The notes: generated by a model from the sequence alone, not told the origin. 54,799 nt of DNA from Acidobacteriota bacterium (GCA_026394075.1 JAPKYX010000204.1:1-54799), one strand, 5' to 3'. Positions 47,666-54,799 are shown, counted from the stretch's first letter. Program-made: numbers and translations.

Positions 47666-48460
47666 ATGATTGATCGCGTGCAAAAGTCCCACCGCGTGCT
47701 GTTGGACGCCTGGGATGCCTTGGCCTACGGCAGCGCCGCCGCGGAGAGCGTCCGCGGTGGTTTGATCGAGATCGCCTGGTGCGGTCTTCCGGTCAGCTTC
47801 TTCAACCTGGCGCTTACCTCCCGCACCCCCGCCTCAATTGCTGAGTTTGAGGCTGCCTTGCAGCAGACCTGTAGTTGGGCGAGTACCCGTCAGCACGGCT
47901 GGATCCTGGCTCTAAGCCATGAAACGATGGGCGACCTGCTGGATCCGGCGAAGGCTGTTCTGGAAGGCCAGGGGTTTGCGCCCATGATGCCTTTGACGGG
48001 CATGGAAGCAACGGAGCTATTGCCTCCCGCCCGCGAAGTGGCGGGCGTGGAGTGGTTGACCGAGACGGCTCCGGATCTGGGCGGAACCGTGCTGCGGCTG
48101 AATGAGGCGGCCTACGAGTTGCAGTTTGCTGAGCCCGGGACTTTGCCGATGGAGCGGGCGGATTGGTGGGACGGCCAAGCGCGGATGGCGTCCGTTTTGG
48201 TGGCTGATGGCGAACCGGCCAGTTCCACGGCGGTCATCAGTGTGGATGGCTTGCGCTACGTTGCTCTGGTGGCTTCTCCGCCCGCAAAGCGCGGCCGGGG
48301 CTACGCGGAAGCGGCCATGCGACACGTTCTGAATCGGGCACTTGCTGCCGGTTGCCGGGCCGAGACCTACTTGCATGCCACCGCCGCGGGGCGGCCCATC
48401 TATGCCCGCATGGGTTATCAGCCGACCGCTGAATACACGCTTTACGTCAAAATGAGCTGA
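47666..48460 (+). CDS. GNAT family N-acetyltransferase
   Basis: A 264-aa cytosolic enzyme. The first 130 residues are a degenerate N-terminal domain (a second GNAT-like half, as in many two-domain members). The C-terminal half has strand TAVISVDGLRYVALVASPPA, the acetyl-CoA pyrophosphate loop KRGRGYAEAAM and the C-terminal RPIYARMGYQPTAEYTLYV with its Tyr. The acceptor substrate is unknown. It lies 51 bp after the aldo/keto reductase; co-transcription is possible. Confidence 0.88.
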   Translation: MIDRVQKSHRVLLDAWDALAYGSAAAESVRGGLIEIAWCGLPVSFFNLALTSRTPASIAEFEAALQQTCSWASTRQHGWILALSHETMGDLLDPAKAVLEGQGFAPMMPLTGMEATELLPPAREVAGVEWLTETAPDLGGTVLRLNEAAYELQFAEPGTLPMERADWWDGQARMASVLVADGEPASSTAVISVDGLRYVALVASPPAKRGRGYAEAAMRHVLNRALAAGCRAETYLHATAAGRPIYARMGYQPTAEYTLYVKMS

Positions 48461-48550
48461 GTTCTTGCCGCGGCGAGCGTTGCCATCTGACTGGCCAGCC
48501 GCTGGGGCGCGAGTCCTGGCTCCGGTTTGGTTCATCATAGTTCTACAGTG

Positions 48551-48685
48551 ATGCCGCACAAGTCCACGCCCGAAGAGCCACCACCGTTTCTCAAAACGTG
48601 GCCGCGCGTCTATGCGGCGGTGGTGATCTATCTGGTGATGATCATCTGTTTGTTTGCCTGGTTCGGAAAGGCCTTCTCACGATGA
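48551..48685 (+). CDS. 44-aa single-TM microprotein coupled to the symporter
   Basis: A short open frame beginning ATG 48551 (MPHKSTPEEPPPF) with a proline-rich cytoplasmic start and one hydrophobic helix (YAAVVIYLVMIICLFAWF), ending GKAFSR. Its TGA overlaps the ATG of the symporter at 48682 (ATGA). Small helper proteins are known next to other SSS transporters (YjcH with ActP, YhdT with PanF), so this is probably an accessory subunit. It is shorter than those and I cannot assign it to either family. The overlap, charged ends around a clean TM, and exact placement support it as a real gene. Confidence 0.7.
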   Translation: MPHKSTPEEPPPFLKTWPRVYAAVVIYLVMIICLFAWFGKAFSR

Positions 48686-50295
48686 GGCCGATTGACTGGG
48701 CGGTGATGATCGCCACCCTGGCCTTCATCATCCTTTATGGACTGTGGCGCTCTCGCGGCACCGGCACTACTTCGGGCTACCTGCTGGGTGGCCGCGCCAT
48801 GCCCTGGTATGCGATGGCGCTGTCGATCATGGCGACGCAGGCCTCCGCGATCACATTCATTTCTACAACCGGCCAATCCTATGTCGATGGCATGCGGTTT
48901 GTGCAGTTCTACTTTGGCCTGCCGCTGGCGATGATCATCATCTCAGTGACTGCCGTGCCGATCTTCCACCGGGCGGGCGTCTTTACGGCGTACGAGTATC
49001 TGGAGCGCCGCTTCGACATGAAGACGCGCCTGCTGGTGAGCATCATCTTCCTGCTGCAGCGCGGCCTGGCCGTGGGCGTGTCGCTGTCGGCCCCGGCGAT
49101 TGTGTTGACCGTGATCTTTGGCTGGCCCGATCAGGTGACCACCATGATCATGGGCACGGTGGTGGTGGTCTATACCGTTCTCGGCGGCATCAAGGCCATT
49201 ACCTGGACCGATGTGCAGCAGATGATCATCATGTTCCTGGGCATTGCCACCGCGCTGGTGCTGGCGGTGAACATGCTGCCCGCGGATCTCTCGTTTGTTG
49301 ATGCCATCCGCATTGCCGGGGCGGCGGGACGCATCAATCCGGTAACGACGACGTTTGATTGGAATGACCGCTACAACCTGTTCAGCGGTGTAATCGGCGG
49401 CATGTTTCTCGCACTGGCTTACTTCGGCACGGATCAAAGCCAAGTGCAGCGTTACCTGACCGGCAAGAGCATCGCCCAAAGCCGGCTCAGCCTGCTGTTC
49501 AACGCCATCGCCAAAATCCCGATGCAGTTCTTCATTCTGTTTGTCGGGGCCATCATCTTCACGTTCTACACGTTTGAGAAGCCGCCGGTGCTGTTCCAAT
49601 CGAAGGAAGCGCCGAAGTTCGCTGCCCTGCAACCGCAGTTCGACGCGGCGTTTGAAAAGCGTAAAGCCGCTGCTCGGCCGATGCTGGCGGGTGATGAAAA
49701 GGCGCGTGCGGAGTTCCAAAGCGCCACGCGCGAAATGGAGTCGTTGCGGAAGTCGACCGGCGTCAATGACACCAACTACATCTTTCTGAGCTTCGTCTCG
49801 AAGTACATGCCCGCCGGCATGGTGGGCCTGTTGATTGCCGTCATTCTCGCCGCCGCGATGACCGCGATTTCGGGCGAGGTGAATTCGCTGGCCACGGTGA
49901 GCGTGATCGACATCTACAAACGCCACTGGCGCCAGGACGCAACCGACCACCACTACTTCCGGGTGTCGCAGATCGCCACCGCGTTCTGGGGCGTCTATGC
50001 GGTGATCACGGCGCAGTATTCGCGGAACTTGGGCTCGTTGATTGAGGCCGTGAACATGGTGGGGTCACTTTTCTACGGGGGCCTGCTGGGGATCTTTGTG
50101 CTGGCGTTCTATTTTCCGCGCGTGGGTGCCAATGCGGCCTTTATCGGGGTGCTCGCCGGCGAAGCGGCGATCTTTGCGACGCGCGCTTTTTCAAGCATCA
50201 GCTTCCTCTGGTACAACGTGATCGGCTGCGCGGTGGTGATCGCGACTGGGGTCGTAGTGCAGGCGATCTCAAAGCCGGTAGAGCAGCGCTCCTAG
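48682..50295 (+). CDS. Sodium:solute symporter (SSS family), second copy
   Basis: A 537-aa inner-membrane importer with about 13 helices. It has the SSS opening GTTSGYLLGGRAMPWYAMALSIMATQASAITF-type region (sodium and substrate site of TM1), the QVQRYLTGKS motif and the helix MVGLLIAVILAAAMTAISGEVNSLATV (TM8 with Ser/Thr sodium ligands). Between two helices at about residues 300-375 a charged soluble loop (KFAALQPQFDAAFEKRKAAARP, REMESLRKSTG) is inserted. The sialic-acid/glucose branch is the closest by feel. ATG 48682 is set by ATGA with the microprotein. It is not closely similar to the symporter at 3797. Confidence 0.92.
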   Translation: MRPIDWAVMIATLAFIILYGLWRSRGTGTTSGYLLGGRAMPWYAMALSIMATQASAITFISTTGQSYVDGMRFVQFYFGLPLAMIIISVTAVPIFHRAGVFTAYEYLERRFDMKTRLLVSIIFLLQRGLAVGVSLSAPAIVLTVIFGWPDQVTTMIMGTVVVVYTVLGGIKAITWTDVQQMIIMFLGIATALVLAVNMLPADLSFVDAIRIAGAAGRINPVTTTFDWNDRYNLFSGVIGGMFLALAYFGTDQSQVQRYLTGKSIAQSRLSLLFNAIAKIPMQFFILFVGAIIFTFYTFEKPPVLFQSKEAPKFAALQPQFDAAFEKRKAAARPMLAGDEKARAEFQSATREMESLRKSTGVNDTNYIFLSFVSKYMPAGMVGLLIAVILAAAMTAISGEVNSLATVSVIDIYKRHWRQDATDHHYFRVSQIATAFWGVYAVITAQYSRNLGSLIEAVNMVGSLFYGGLLGIFVLAFYFPRVGANAAFIGVLAGEAAIFATRAFSSISFLWYNVIGCAVVIATGVVVQAISKPVEQRS

Positions 50296-51044
50296 GCCCG
50301 CTGCAATTCCAGCCACAGCGCCCGGTACCAGCGCAGGAAGCGTTCGGGTTCTTTTGATTCCTGGCACTCACACAAGGTGTAGCGCTCATACTTGGCTTCG
50401 CGCAGGAGCGTGAAGAGTTCGCGGTAGGGGTAGGGCCCGGCCAGTTCGTTGATGTGGACGTTCTTGATGTAGGGCTTCAGCATCTCAAAGGCGGGCTTGA
50501 GGCTGCCGTTGATCAGGTCAGTGGGGTTCGAGTTCCAGCAGGCGCCTACTTGCGGGTGCTTGGCTGCCCTCATGATGGCGGCGGAGGTTTGGGGCAGCTG
50601 CGTGTCCTTGCCATGCACCTCCATCCAGATCTCCACGCCGCGCCCGGCGCCATAGTCGCCCAGTTCGCGCAACGCCGCGCCGGCGAACGTCTGCTCCGGC
50701 GTCAAACCTGGGGTGAGGCCGTTGGGACGCACCTTCACCGCCCAAGCGCCCGTGTCGTGCGCCAGGTCGATCCATTGCTTAGCCAACTCCACATTCTTGC
50801 GGCGCACGGCGGCATCGGGCGAATGGAATTCGCAGGTGGAACCATAGCTCAACAGACGCACCCTGCTTTTGGCGAACCGCGCGGCCACCTGCTTACGCGC
50901 CGCCGCATCGAGGGTCACCTCGACGCCGTGCTTGTGTTCGGTGCGCAGTTCGACCGCTTCGAACTTCGCTTCTTCCAGCTTCGCGATCAGGGTCTCGAGA
51001 TCCCAATCCTTGCAGATGTTGTAGGTGACAGCGCCCAGGAGCAT
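50292..51044 (-). CDS. Xylose-isomerase-like TIM-barrel protein (sugar phosphate isomerase/epimerase)
   Basis: A 250-aa AP-endonuclease-2-superfamily protein. Features are the opening LGAVTYNICKDWDLETLIAKL, the metal-binding Glu candidates in FEAVELRTEH and EIWMEVHG, His in NVHINEL and the closing YTLCECQES. Family members isomerise or epimerise sugars or inositols, but many have unknown substrates. No signal peptide. Its stop shares the CTAG at 50292-50295 with the converging symporter stop, so the pair has no spacer. The neighbouring symporter may import its substrate, although they are on opposite strands. Confidence 0.88.
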   Translation of the reverse strand: MLLGAVTYNICKDWDLETLIAKLEEAKFEAVELRTEHKHGVEVTLDAAARKQVAARFAKSRVRLLSYGSTCEFHSPDAAVRRKNVELAKQWIDLAHDTGAWAVKVRPNGLTPGLTPEQTFAGAALRELGDYGAGRGVEIWMEVHGKDTQLPQTSAAIMRAAKHPQVGACWNSNPTDLINGSLKPAFEMLKPYIKNVHINELAGPYPYRELFTLLREAKYERYTLCECQESKEPERFLRWYRALWLELQRA

Positions 51045-51123
51045 GGGGACAGCGTATCAGACGCAGCGAAGGCTGGTGGTGCCCGTCGCCCCACCACCTG
51101 GCTGAGCCGCATTCAAGCTGGTC

Positions 51124-51183
51124 TTGACAGACTTCCGATTGTAAGGAATAATTAGGCTGTTCGCTAATTAGACAACGGTCTAA
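51124..51183 (+). promoter_or_regulatory. Promoter and two palindromic operators of the sdpR-sdpI type operon
   Basis: TTGACA (51124-51129) and AATAAT (51147-51152), 17 nt apart, form a good sigma-70 type promoter. Two perfect palindromes follow: TAATTAG-N8-CTAATTA (51149-51170), overlapping the -10, and TTAGAC-N4-GTCTAA (51168-51183), just before GTG 51189. Both suit a winged-helix ArsR-type autorepressor. Confidence 0.75.
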
Positions 51184-51188
51184 GTATT

Positions 51189-51497
51189 GTGGGTCTCAAC
51201 GACACATTCCGGGCACTCGCCGACCCCACGCGGCGGCAGATACTTGACCTGCTGCGGCGGGGGGAGATGACGGCCGGGGCGTTGGCGGAAAGGTTCAACA
51301 TGACGAAGCCTTCCATGTCACACCACTTCGCGGTCTTGAAGGAGGCTGACCTAGTGACCAGTCGCCGCGAGGGGCAACAGATCTGGTACGCGCTGAACAC
51401 CACGGTGGTGGAAGACGTGCTCGTGGTGGAAGACGTGCTCGCCTGGGCCGTTCAGTTGGCGGCTGACGGCCGCGACAGGGGAGGGAAATCAGAATGA
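51189..51497 (+). CDS. sdpR: ArsR-type autorepressor of the sdpRI kind
   Basis: A 102-aa winged-helix repressor: FRALADPTRRQILDLLRRGEMTAGALAERFNMTKPSMSHHFAVLKEADL is the full ArsR helix-turn-helix, with the LxDPTRRxIL and SxHHxxLK signatures. It lacks the Cys/His metal sites of ArsR/SmtB sensors, as does SdpR, which is controlled instead by its membrane partner SdpI. The C-terminal helix contains an exact 18-bp tandem duplication (VVEDVL twice). Start GTG 51189 lies after two palindromes. Its stop overlaps sdpI (ATGA). Confidence 0.88.
   Translation: MGLNDTFRALADPTRRQILDLLRRGEMTAGALAERFNMTKPSMSHHFAVLKEADLVTSRREGQQIWYALNTTVVEDVLVVEDVLAWAVQLAADGRDRGGKSE
51405..51440 (+). repeat. 18-bp exact tandem duplication inside sdpR
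   Basis: The 18-nt unit at 51405-51422 is repeated without change at 51423-51440. It keeps the frame and encodes Val-Val-Glu-Asp-Val-Leu twice. Confidence 0.95.
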
Positions 51498-52132
51498 CTC
51501 GCAAGTATCTGCTCGCAATTGCCATGACCGTGGCGGCTCTGATCGCCACCGCAATTGCATACCCACATCTGCCCGCGACCGTCACGACGCATTGGGATAT
51601 CAACGGCCGGCCGAACGGTTTCAGCGCGAAATGGATGCTCTTCCTGGTGCCAGCCTTGATGGCGGGGTTCATCACCCTGACTTGGCGGTTGCCGTGGCTG
51701 TCGCCCAAGCAGTTCGAGGTGGATGATTTCCGGCTGACCTCCGGGTACCTGATGGTCATCACGGTGGGGCTGCTGGCTTACGTGGACGCTTTGATTCTCT
51801 GGAACGGTCTTGGTCATGAACTCGGCATCTCCCGTGCCGCCATGGTTGGCGCTGCCGTGTTTCTGATGCTGCTGGGTAATGTGATGGGCAAGGTACGCCG
51901 CAACTTCTACATTGGGGTCCGCACACCGTGGGCCCTCGCCAATGAGCGGGTCTGGAATGCCACGCAGCGGGTAGCAGCGAAAGCGTTTGTCGTGGCAGGT
52001 TTGGCGGGCGTGGTGTTGACGCTGTTCGGTCTTTACGCGTGGTTCCTAGGCGCGATCACCGTGGGGGCTCTGATCCCGGTGGGCTATTCGCTCTACTTCT
52101 ACAAGCTGCTCGAACGGCGGGGCGAGCTGTAG
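51494..52132 (+). CDS. sdpI: SdpI-family membrane immunity/signalling protein
   Basis: A 212-aa membrane protein with about six helices. The DUF1648 part opens with PATVTTHWDINGRPNGFSAKW, the classical motif. The SdpI part has RRNFYIGVRTPWALANERVWNATQR, the family's conserved Gly-Arg-Thr-Pro-Trp region. In Bacillus SdpI protects against the SdpC toxin and sequesters SdpR at the membrane. Here no SdpC-like toxin gene is visible, so it is an orphan immunity/signal pair. ATG 51494 overlaps the regulator stop. Confidence 0.92.
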   Translation: MTRKYLLAIAMTVAALIATAIAYPHLPATVTTHWDINGRPNGFSAKWMLFLVPALMAGFITLTWRLPWLSPKQFEVDDFRLTSGYLMVITVGLLAYVDALILWNGLGHELGISRAAMVGAAVFLMLLGNVMGKVRRNFYIGVRTPWALANERVWNATQRVAAKAFVVAGLAGVVLTLFGLYAWFLGAITVGALIPVGYSLYFYKLLERRGEL

Positions 52133-52197
52133 GAGCGGACGCGGCCGACGAGTTGCACGACCACCGGGCCACCTCGAACGCTGGATGGGCTCTCTAC

Positions 52198-52230
52198 ATC
52201 CGCCGGTCTAGACTGGCGGATCTTTTGTTT
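52198..52230 (+). terminator. Rho-independent terminator of the sdpRI operon
   Basis: A 24-nt palindrome (52198-52221), complete except for one G-U pair, is followed by CTTTTGTTT to 52230. It lies 66 nt after the sdpI stop. Confidence 0.85.
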
Positions 52231-52282
52231 ACTGGGAATTGCCGTGATACGGGTGAAGGGATCGCGCTTGGCCATCTGCCTC

Positions 52283-52582
52283 TTAGGGCCGCCGGCCCTC
52301 CCGCTCCAGTCCCTCATGGACGATCATTTTGAGGAGCGTCTGATAGCCGATTCCTTTGCGCTCTGCGATCTCCTTGGCCTTCGCCAAGTCGGGCGTTGGC
52401 AGCCGCAAAGCAATCTGAACGCTGGCCGTCTTCCCCAGATTGGCCACAAGCTTTGACCCACCCGATACTTTTCTCGGGCGCTCCGTCGATTGTTCCTTCA
52501 AGAACCCGCGGCCTTCGGCACTCGCCCACCAAAGGGCTTCTTCATTCTCGTTCGCGAACTTGGGCATCTCCACCGTCTTCAT
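52283..52582 (-). CDS. brnA: BrnA-type antitoxin (ribbon-helix-helix)
   Basis: A 99-aa protein whose C-terminal 45 residues form a CopG/BrnA-like ribbon-helix-helix: VQIALRLPTPDLAKAKEIAERKGIGYQTLLKMIVHEGL. The N-terminal half (FANENEEALWWASAEGRGFLKEQ) resembles the toxin-binding part of this antitoxin group. It should neutralise BrnT and repress the operon. It lies 4 nt after the toxin gene on the same strand. Identity as antitoxin rests on domain plus toxin neighbour; the BrnA/CopG border is not sharp. Confidence 0.85.
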   Translation of the reverse strand: MKTVEMPKFANENEEALWWASAEGRGFLKEQSTERPRKVSGGSKLVANLGKTASVQIALRLPTPDLAKAKEIAERKGIGYQTLLKMIVHEGLEREGRRP

Positions 52583-52586
52583 TGCT

Positions 52587-52862
52587 CTATTCTCCTCTCA
52601 AGCGCCGTTCGAGATAGTCACGCTTCTGGCCAGCATCGAGTTCGTAGGCGGTGATCACCCGAATTGCGCCGTCGCGTTCGGTTAGCACGACCGCCAATAG
52701 CCGAAGGCTGGATGTCTCTCCGTAGTAGACGTACCGTGGCTCAACTTCGGCATCCTGCTCGTAAATCAGAATTGGGCTGATCTCCAGAGCTTGCTCCACT
52801 TCCTCAGCCGAGATCTTGTGCGCCTTAATCTTCCGAAGATTGTGACGATCCCAATCAAACAC
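52587..52862 (-). CDS. brnT: BrnT-type toxin (RelE-fold mRNase)
   Basis: A 91-aa BrnT-family protein: FDWDRHNLRKIKAHKISAEEVEQAL is the classic start, with the Asp-x-x-Lys/Asn-x-x-Lys-His pattern. The later RLLAVVLTERDGAIRVITAYELDAGQKRDYLERR matches the strand and catalytic Arg region (IRVITA) of BrnT, a ribosome-independent RNase. The start is GTG 52862 with AAGGA at 52870-52866. A perfect palindrome lies just upstream. Toxin-first order matches BrnTA operons. Confidence 0.88.
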   Translation of the reverse strand: MFDWDRHNLRKIKAHKISAEEVEQALEISPILIYEQDAEVEPRYVYYGETSSLRLLAVVLTERDGAIRVITAYELDAGQKRDYLERRLRGE

Positions 52863-52870
52863 GCTTCCTT

Positions 52871-52890
52871 ATTGTATATGCAATGCATAT
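52871..52890 (-). promoter_or_regulatory. Candidate brnTA operator and -10
   Basis: ATATGCA-A-TGCATAT (52876-52890) is a perfect 7+1+7 palindrome. A TACAAT (-10 on the minus strand, 52876-52871) abuts it, ending 8 nt before the toxin's GTG. Placement suits BrnA autorepression. Confidence 0.6.
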
Positions 52891-52945
52891 CGGAAAGAGG
52901 CGCGCGAGCCACGAAACGGCGACCGCAGCAACCGACACATTGTGC

Positions 52946-52974
52946 TTGACCGCATACCCAGACATCTATATACT
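52946..52974 (+). promoter_or_regulatory. Strong candidate promoter of padR
   Basis: TTGACC (52946-52951) and TATACT (52969-52974) are separated by exactly 17 nt. The -10 ends 13 nt before ATG 52988, so the leader would be only about 7 nt. Confidence 0.7.
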
Positions 52975-52987
52975 CAGATTGCTGATT

Positions 52988-53317
52988 ATGCCCAAGCCCG
53001 ATTCCCTGCAAGGCTCGCTCGACCTGTTGGTCTTGAAAATTCTCTCGCGCCGTCCCCGGCTGCATGGGTACGCGTTGATGACCGCCATCCAGGAGATCTC
53101 GGAAGATGTGCTGCGCGTCGAGGAGGGGTCGCTTTACCCGGCGCTCCATCGTATGGAAGAGGCGGGCTGGGTGCAGGCGGATTGGGTGATCAAGGACAAT
53201 GGCCGCCGCGCGCGGATCTATGAGTTGACGGCTGTGGGGCGGGAGCGTCTGGCGGTGGAGCAGTCGCGCTGGGAGGCTGTGAGCGGGGCGGTCAATCGTG
53301 TGTTGAGGATGGCCTGA
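52988..53317 (+). CDS. PadR-family transcriptional regulator
   Basis: A 109-aa winged-helix regulator: SLQGSLDLLVLKILSRRPRLHGYALMTAIQEIS, VEEGSLYPALHRMEEAGWVQADW and YELTAVGRERL are the typical PadR blocks. It is placed directly before an ADOP permease, an arrangement found many times over in Acidobacteriota genomes. ATG 52988 is chosen because it starts the conserved LQGSLDLL domain and matches the promoter; an ATG at 52883 would run through the promoter. The permease begins 1 nt after its stop. Confidence 0.92.
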   Translation: MPKPDSLQGSLDLLVLKILSRRPRLHGYALMTAIQEISEDVLRVEEGSLYPALHRMEEAGWVQADWVIKDNGRRARIYELTAVGRERLAVEQSRWEAVSGAVNRVLRMA

Positions 53318-53318
53318 A

Positions 53319-54799
53319 ATGTCACTTTGGAGCCGGTTGAGCAACGTTTTCCGCCGCGAGCGGGTGGCCGATGAGATCGACGAAGAACTGCAGGCGCATC
53401 TGGACGAGGCCGCAGAAGCCGGACGCGATCCGGTGGAGGCACGGCGTGCGCTGGGCTCTTCGCTGCGGCTGCGGGAGGAGAGCCTGGACACAAAGCTGGC
53501 GTCGTGGCTGGATTCGCTGCGCGCCGATGCCGTATTTGGGTCGCGACTGCTGCTTAAGAATCGCGTAGCCTCCGGTGCCGCGATTCTGTCGCTGGCGCTG
53601 ACGATCGGCACCTCGACGGCGGCGTTCCGGTTGATCGATGCGATCCTGCTGCGGCCGCTTCCGGTGGCCCATCCTGAGCGGCTGCATCTACTGACCTTTC
53701 AGACCACGGACCAGAGCGGAAAGAAGAGGACCGGTGATTCGTTCGACTATCCGCTTTTCCGCCAACTGCGCGCCTCGGTGGGTGGGCAAGCAGAGTTGTT
53801 CGCCGTCTCGAACACGGGCCGGGTGGATCTGACTTACTCCTCAGACCAAGAGATGGAGCCGGCCTTCCGGCAGTTTGTTTCCGGCTGGACGTTTGCCACC
53901 TTGGGGCTGCAACCGTCGCTGGGTAGATTGCTGACGGCGGAAGATGATCGCACTCCGGGAGCGCATCCGGTGGCCGTGCTCTCACACGACTACTGGAACC
54001 GCCGCATGGGCGGGGATCCGAAGGTGATTGGCCGCACCTTCCGGCAGGGCAACGATCTTTACGAGATTGTCGGCGTGGGGCCCGCCGGGTTCACCGGAAC
54101 GCAGCCGGGAACCATGACCGATATCTTTGTGCCCACGATGATGAACGCCGCGTCCATCGGCAACTCCAATTGGGGTTGGATCCGTGTCTGGGTCCAGTTG
54201 CGGCCTGAAGCGTCAGCTGAGACGGTCCGTCAGCAATTGGCGGCCGGAGTGAAACAGCAGCGCCTGGAAAAGGTGAAGGCCTGGACCGGCACATCGCCGA
54301 AGGTGATCGACGACTATCTGAACGCCGCGGTCGAGCTGCCCTCGGCGGCATCCGGGGCTTCGGGCATCGAAAGAGAGTATCGGAAGGCGTTGCTCATCCT
54401 GGGCGCGCTGGCGGGCCTGTTGCTGTTGATCGCTTGCGCCAATGTGGCCAACCTGATGTTGGCCCAAGCCGCGGCCCGAGCGCAGGAGATGGCGCTGCGG
54501 GTCTCGATTGGCGCGGGGCGGGCGCGGTTGGTGCAGTTGGTGCTGATGGAAAGCGCGATGATGGCGCTGGCGGCGACACTGCTCGGGGCCCTGTTTGCTT
54601 GGTGGTCGGCCCCCTTTGTCGTAAGCCTGCTGAACCCGCCGGATAACCCAGTCCGGCTGCTGTTGCCCACGGATTGGCGCTTCCTGGCGTTTGAGTTGGC
54701 GCTGACGGCAGCGGTGGTTTTACTATTCGGTTTAGTGCCGGCGCTGCGGGCATCGGGCGTGCAGCCGATCGACGCGATGCGCGGCGGGGGCGATCCGCA
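53319..54799 (+). CDS. ADOP-type MacB-like ABC transporter permease (3' end outside window)
   Basis: An open frame of 493 codons that is still open at the window end. The N-terminal prefix (RRERVADEIDEELQAHLDEA, EARRALGS) is that of acidobacterial duplicated orphan permeases. TM1 (about 80-100) is followed by a large MacB-type periplasmic core domain (from AILLRPLPVAHPERL through the VGVGPAGFTGTQPG segment). Then come helices including ALLILGALAGLLLLIACANVANLMLAQAAAR, the FtsX permease signature, and a second pair after MESAMMALAATLL. These proteins lack their own ATPase gene and are thought to export or act on the envelope, with a neighbouring PadR regulator. Only the first half of the usual length of about 800 aa is present. 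Confidence 0.93.
   Translation, partial: MSLWSRLSNVFRRERVADEIDEELQAHLDEAAEAGRDPVEARRALGSSLRLREESLDTKLASWLDSLRADAVFGSRLLLKNRVASGAAILSLALTIGTSTAAFRLIDAILLRPLPVAHPERLHLLTFQTTDQSGKKRTGDSFDYPLFRQLRASVGGQAELFAVSNTGRVDLTYSSDQEMEPAFRQFVSGWTFATLGLQPSLGRLLTAEDDRTPGAHPVAVLSHDYWNRRMGGDPKVIGRTFRQGNDLYEIVGVGPAGFTGTQPGTMTDIFVPTMMNAASIGNSNWGWIRVWVQLRPEASAETVRQQLAAGVKQQRLEKVKAWTGTSPKVIDDYLNAAVELPSAASGASGIEREYRKALLILGALAGLLLLIACANVANLMLAQAAARAQEMALRVSIGAGRARLVQLVLMESAMMALAATLLGALFAWWSAPFVVSLLNPPDNPVRLLLPTDWRFLAFELALTAAVVLLFGLVPALRASGVQPIDAMRGGGDP

Overview
The window looks like chromosomal DNA of an Acidobacteriota member, most likely the Bryobacterales/Solibacter branch. This is inferred from family content only: two Oar-like TonB-dependent receptors with a carboxypeptidase-regulatory N-terminal domain, a PadR gene coupled to a large ADOP-type MacB permease, a CRTAC1 (FG-GAP plus ASPIC/UnbV) lipoprotein, a PEP-CTERM protein, many Tat-type secreted enzymes, and an Alternative Complex III plus caa3 oxidase cluster. 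Coding density is high, and neighbours are often joined by ATGA, GTGA or TGATG overlaps. I saw no rRNA, tRNA, CRISPR array, insertion sequence or integrase.

Layout. 1-5521 (+): a tight run of an ATP-grasp protein (cut by the window edge), a 162-aa unknown, recJ, a sarcosine-oxidase-like flavoenzyme and a sodium:solute symporter, followed by a 25-bp inverted repeat that resembles a REPIN. 5778-13933: single genes, namely a tail-fibre-like secreted protein, a Tat cupin, a gamma-glutamylcyclotransferase-like protein, a chemoreceptor, a YVTN propeller protein, a YjbR protein and a sulfatase. 14000-19056 (-): the mutagenesis cassette imuA-imuB-dnaE2. 19355-26590 (+): two tandem paralogous outer-membrane receptors, each followed by nearly the same UUCG-loop terminator. 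26651-27411 (+): an mqsR-mqsA toxin-antitoxin pair with its likely operator.

27440-45238 is the respiratory core. A histidine kinase and a response regulator with an XRE-type output domain are transcribed away from actABCDEF (Alternative Complex III). This is followed by a single-TM protein, sco, and coxBACD (A2-type caa3 oxidase). The oxidase genes run directly into a TPR lipoprotein gene and a CRTAC1 lipoprotein gene. Together they encode a complete menaquinol-to-oxygen electron path with a copper chaperone and, by position, a candidate two-component regulator.

45342-51044: a YjbQ protein, a PEP-CTERM protein, a Tat aldo/keto reductase, a GNAT acetyltransferase, a 44-aa one-TM microprotein coupled to a second sodium:solute symporter, and a converging TIM-barrel isomerase. 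51124-54799: an sdpR-sdpI type operon with a strong promoter and two palindromes, a BrnT/BrnA toxin-antitoxin pair with a perfect palindrome, and the padR-ADOP permease pair, whose permease runs off the window.

Most of this is recognisable biology in a new arrangement. The points I rate highest are the REC-XRE regulator beside the Alternative Complex III-caa3 unit, the CRTAC1/TPR pair fused to its end, the symporter microprotein, the residue-exact mqsRA locus, and a repeated pattern of -10 elements placed 6-13 nt before start codons.
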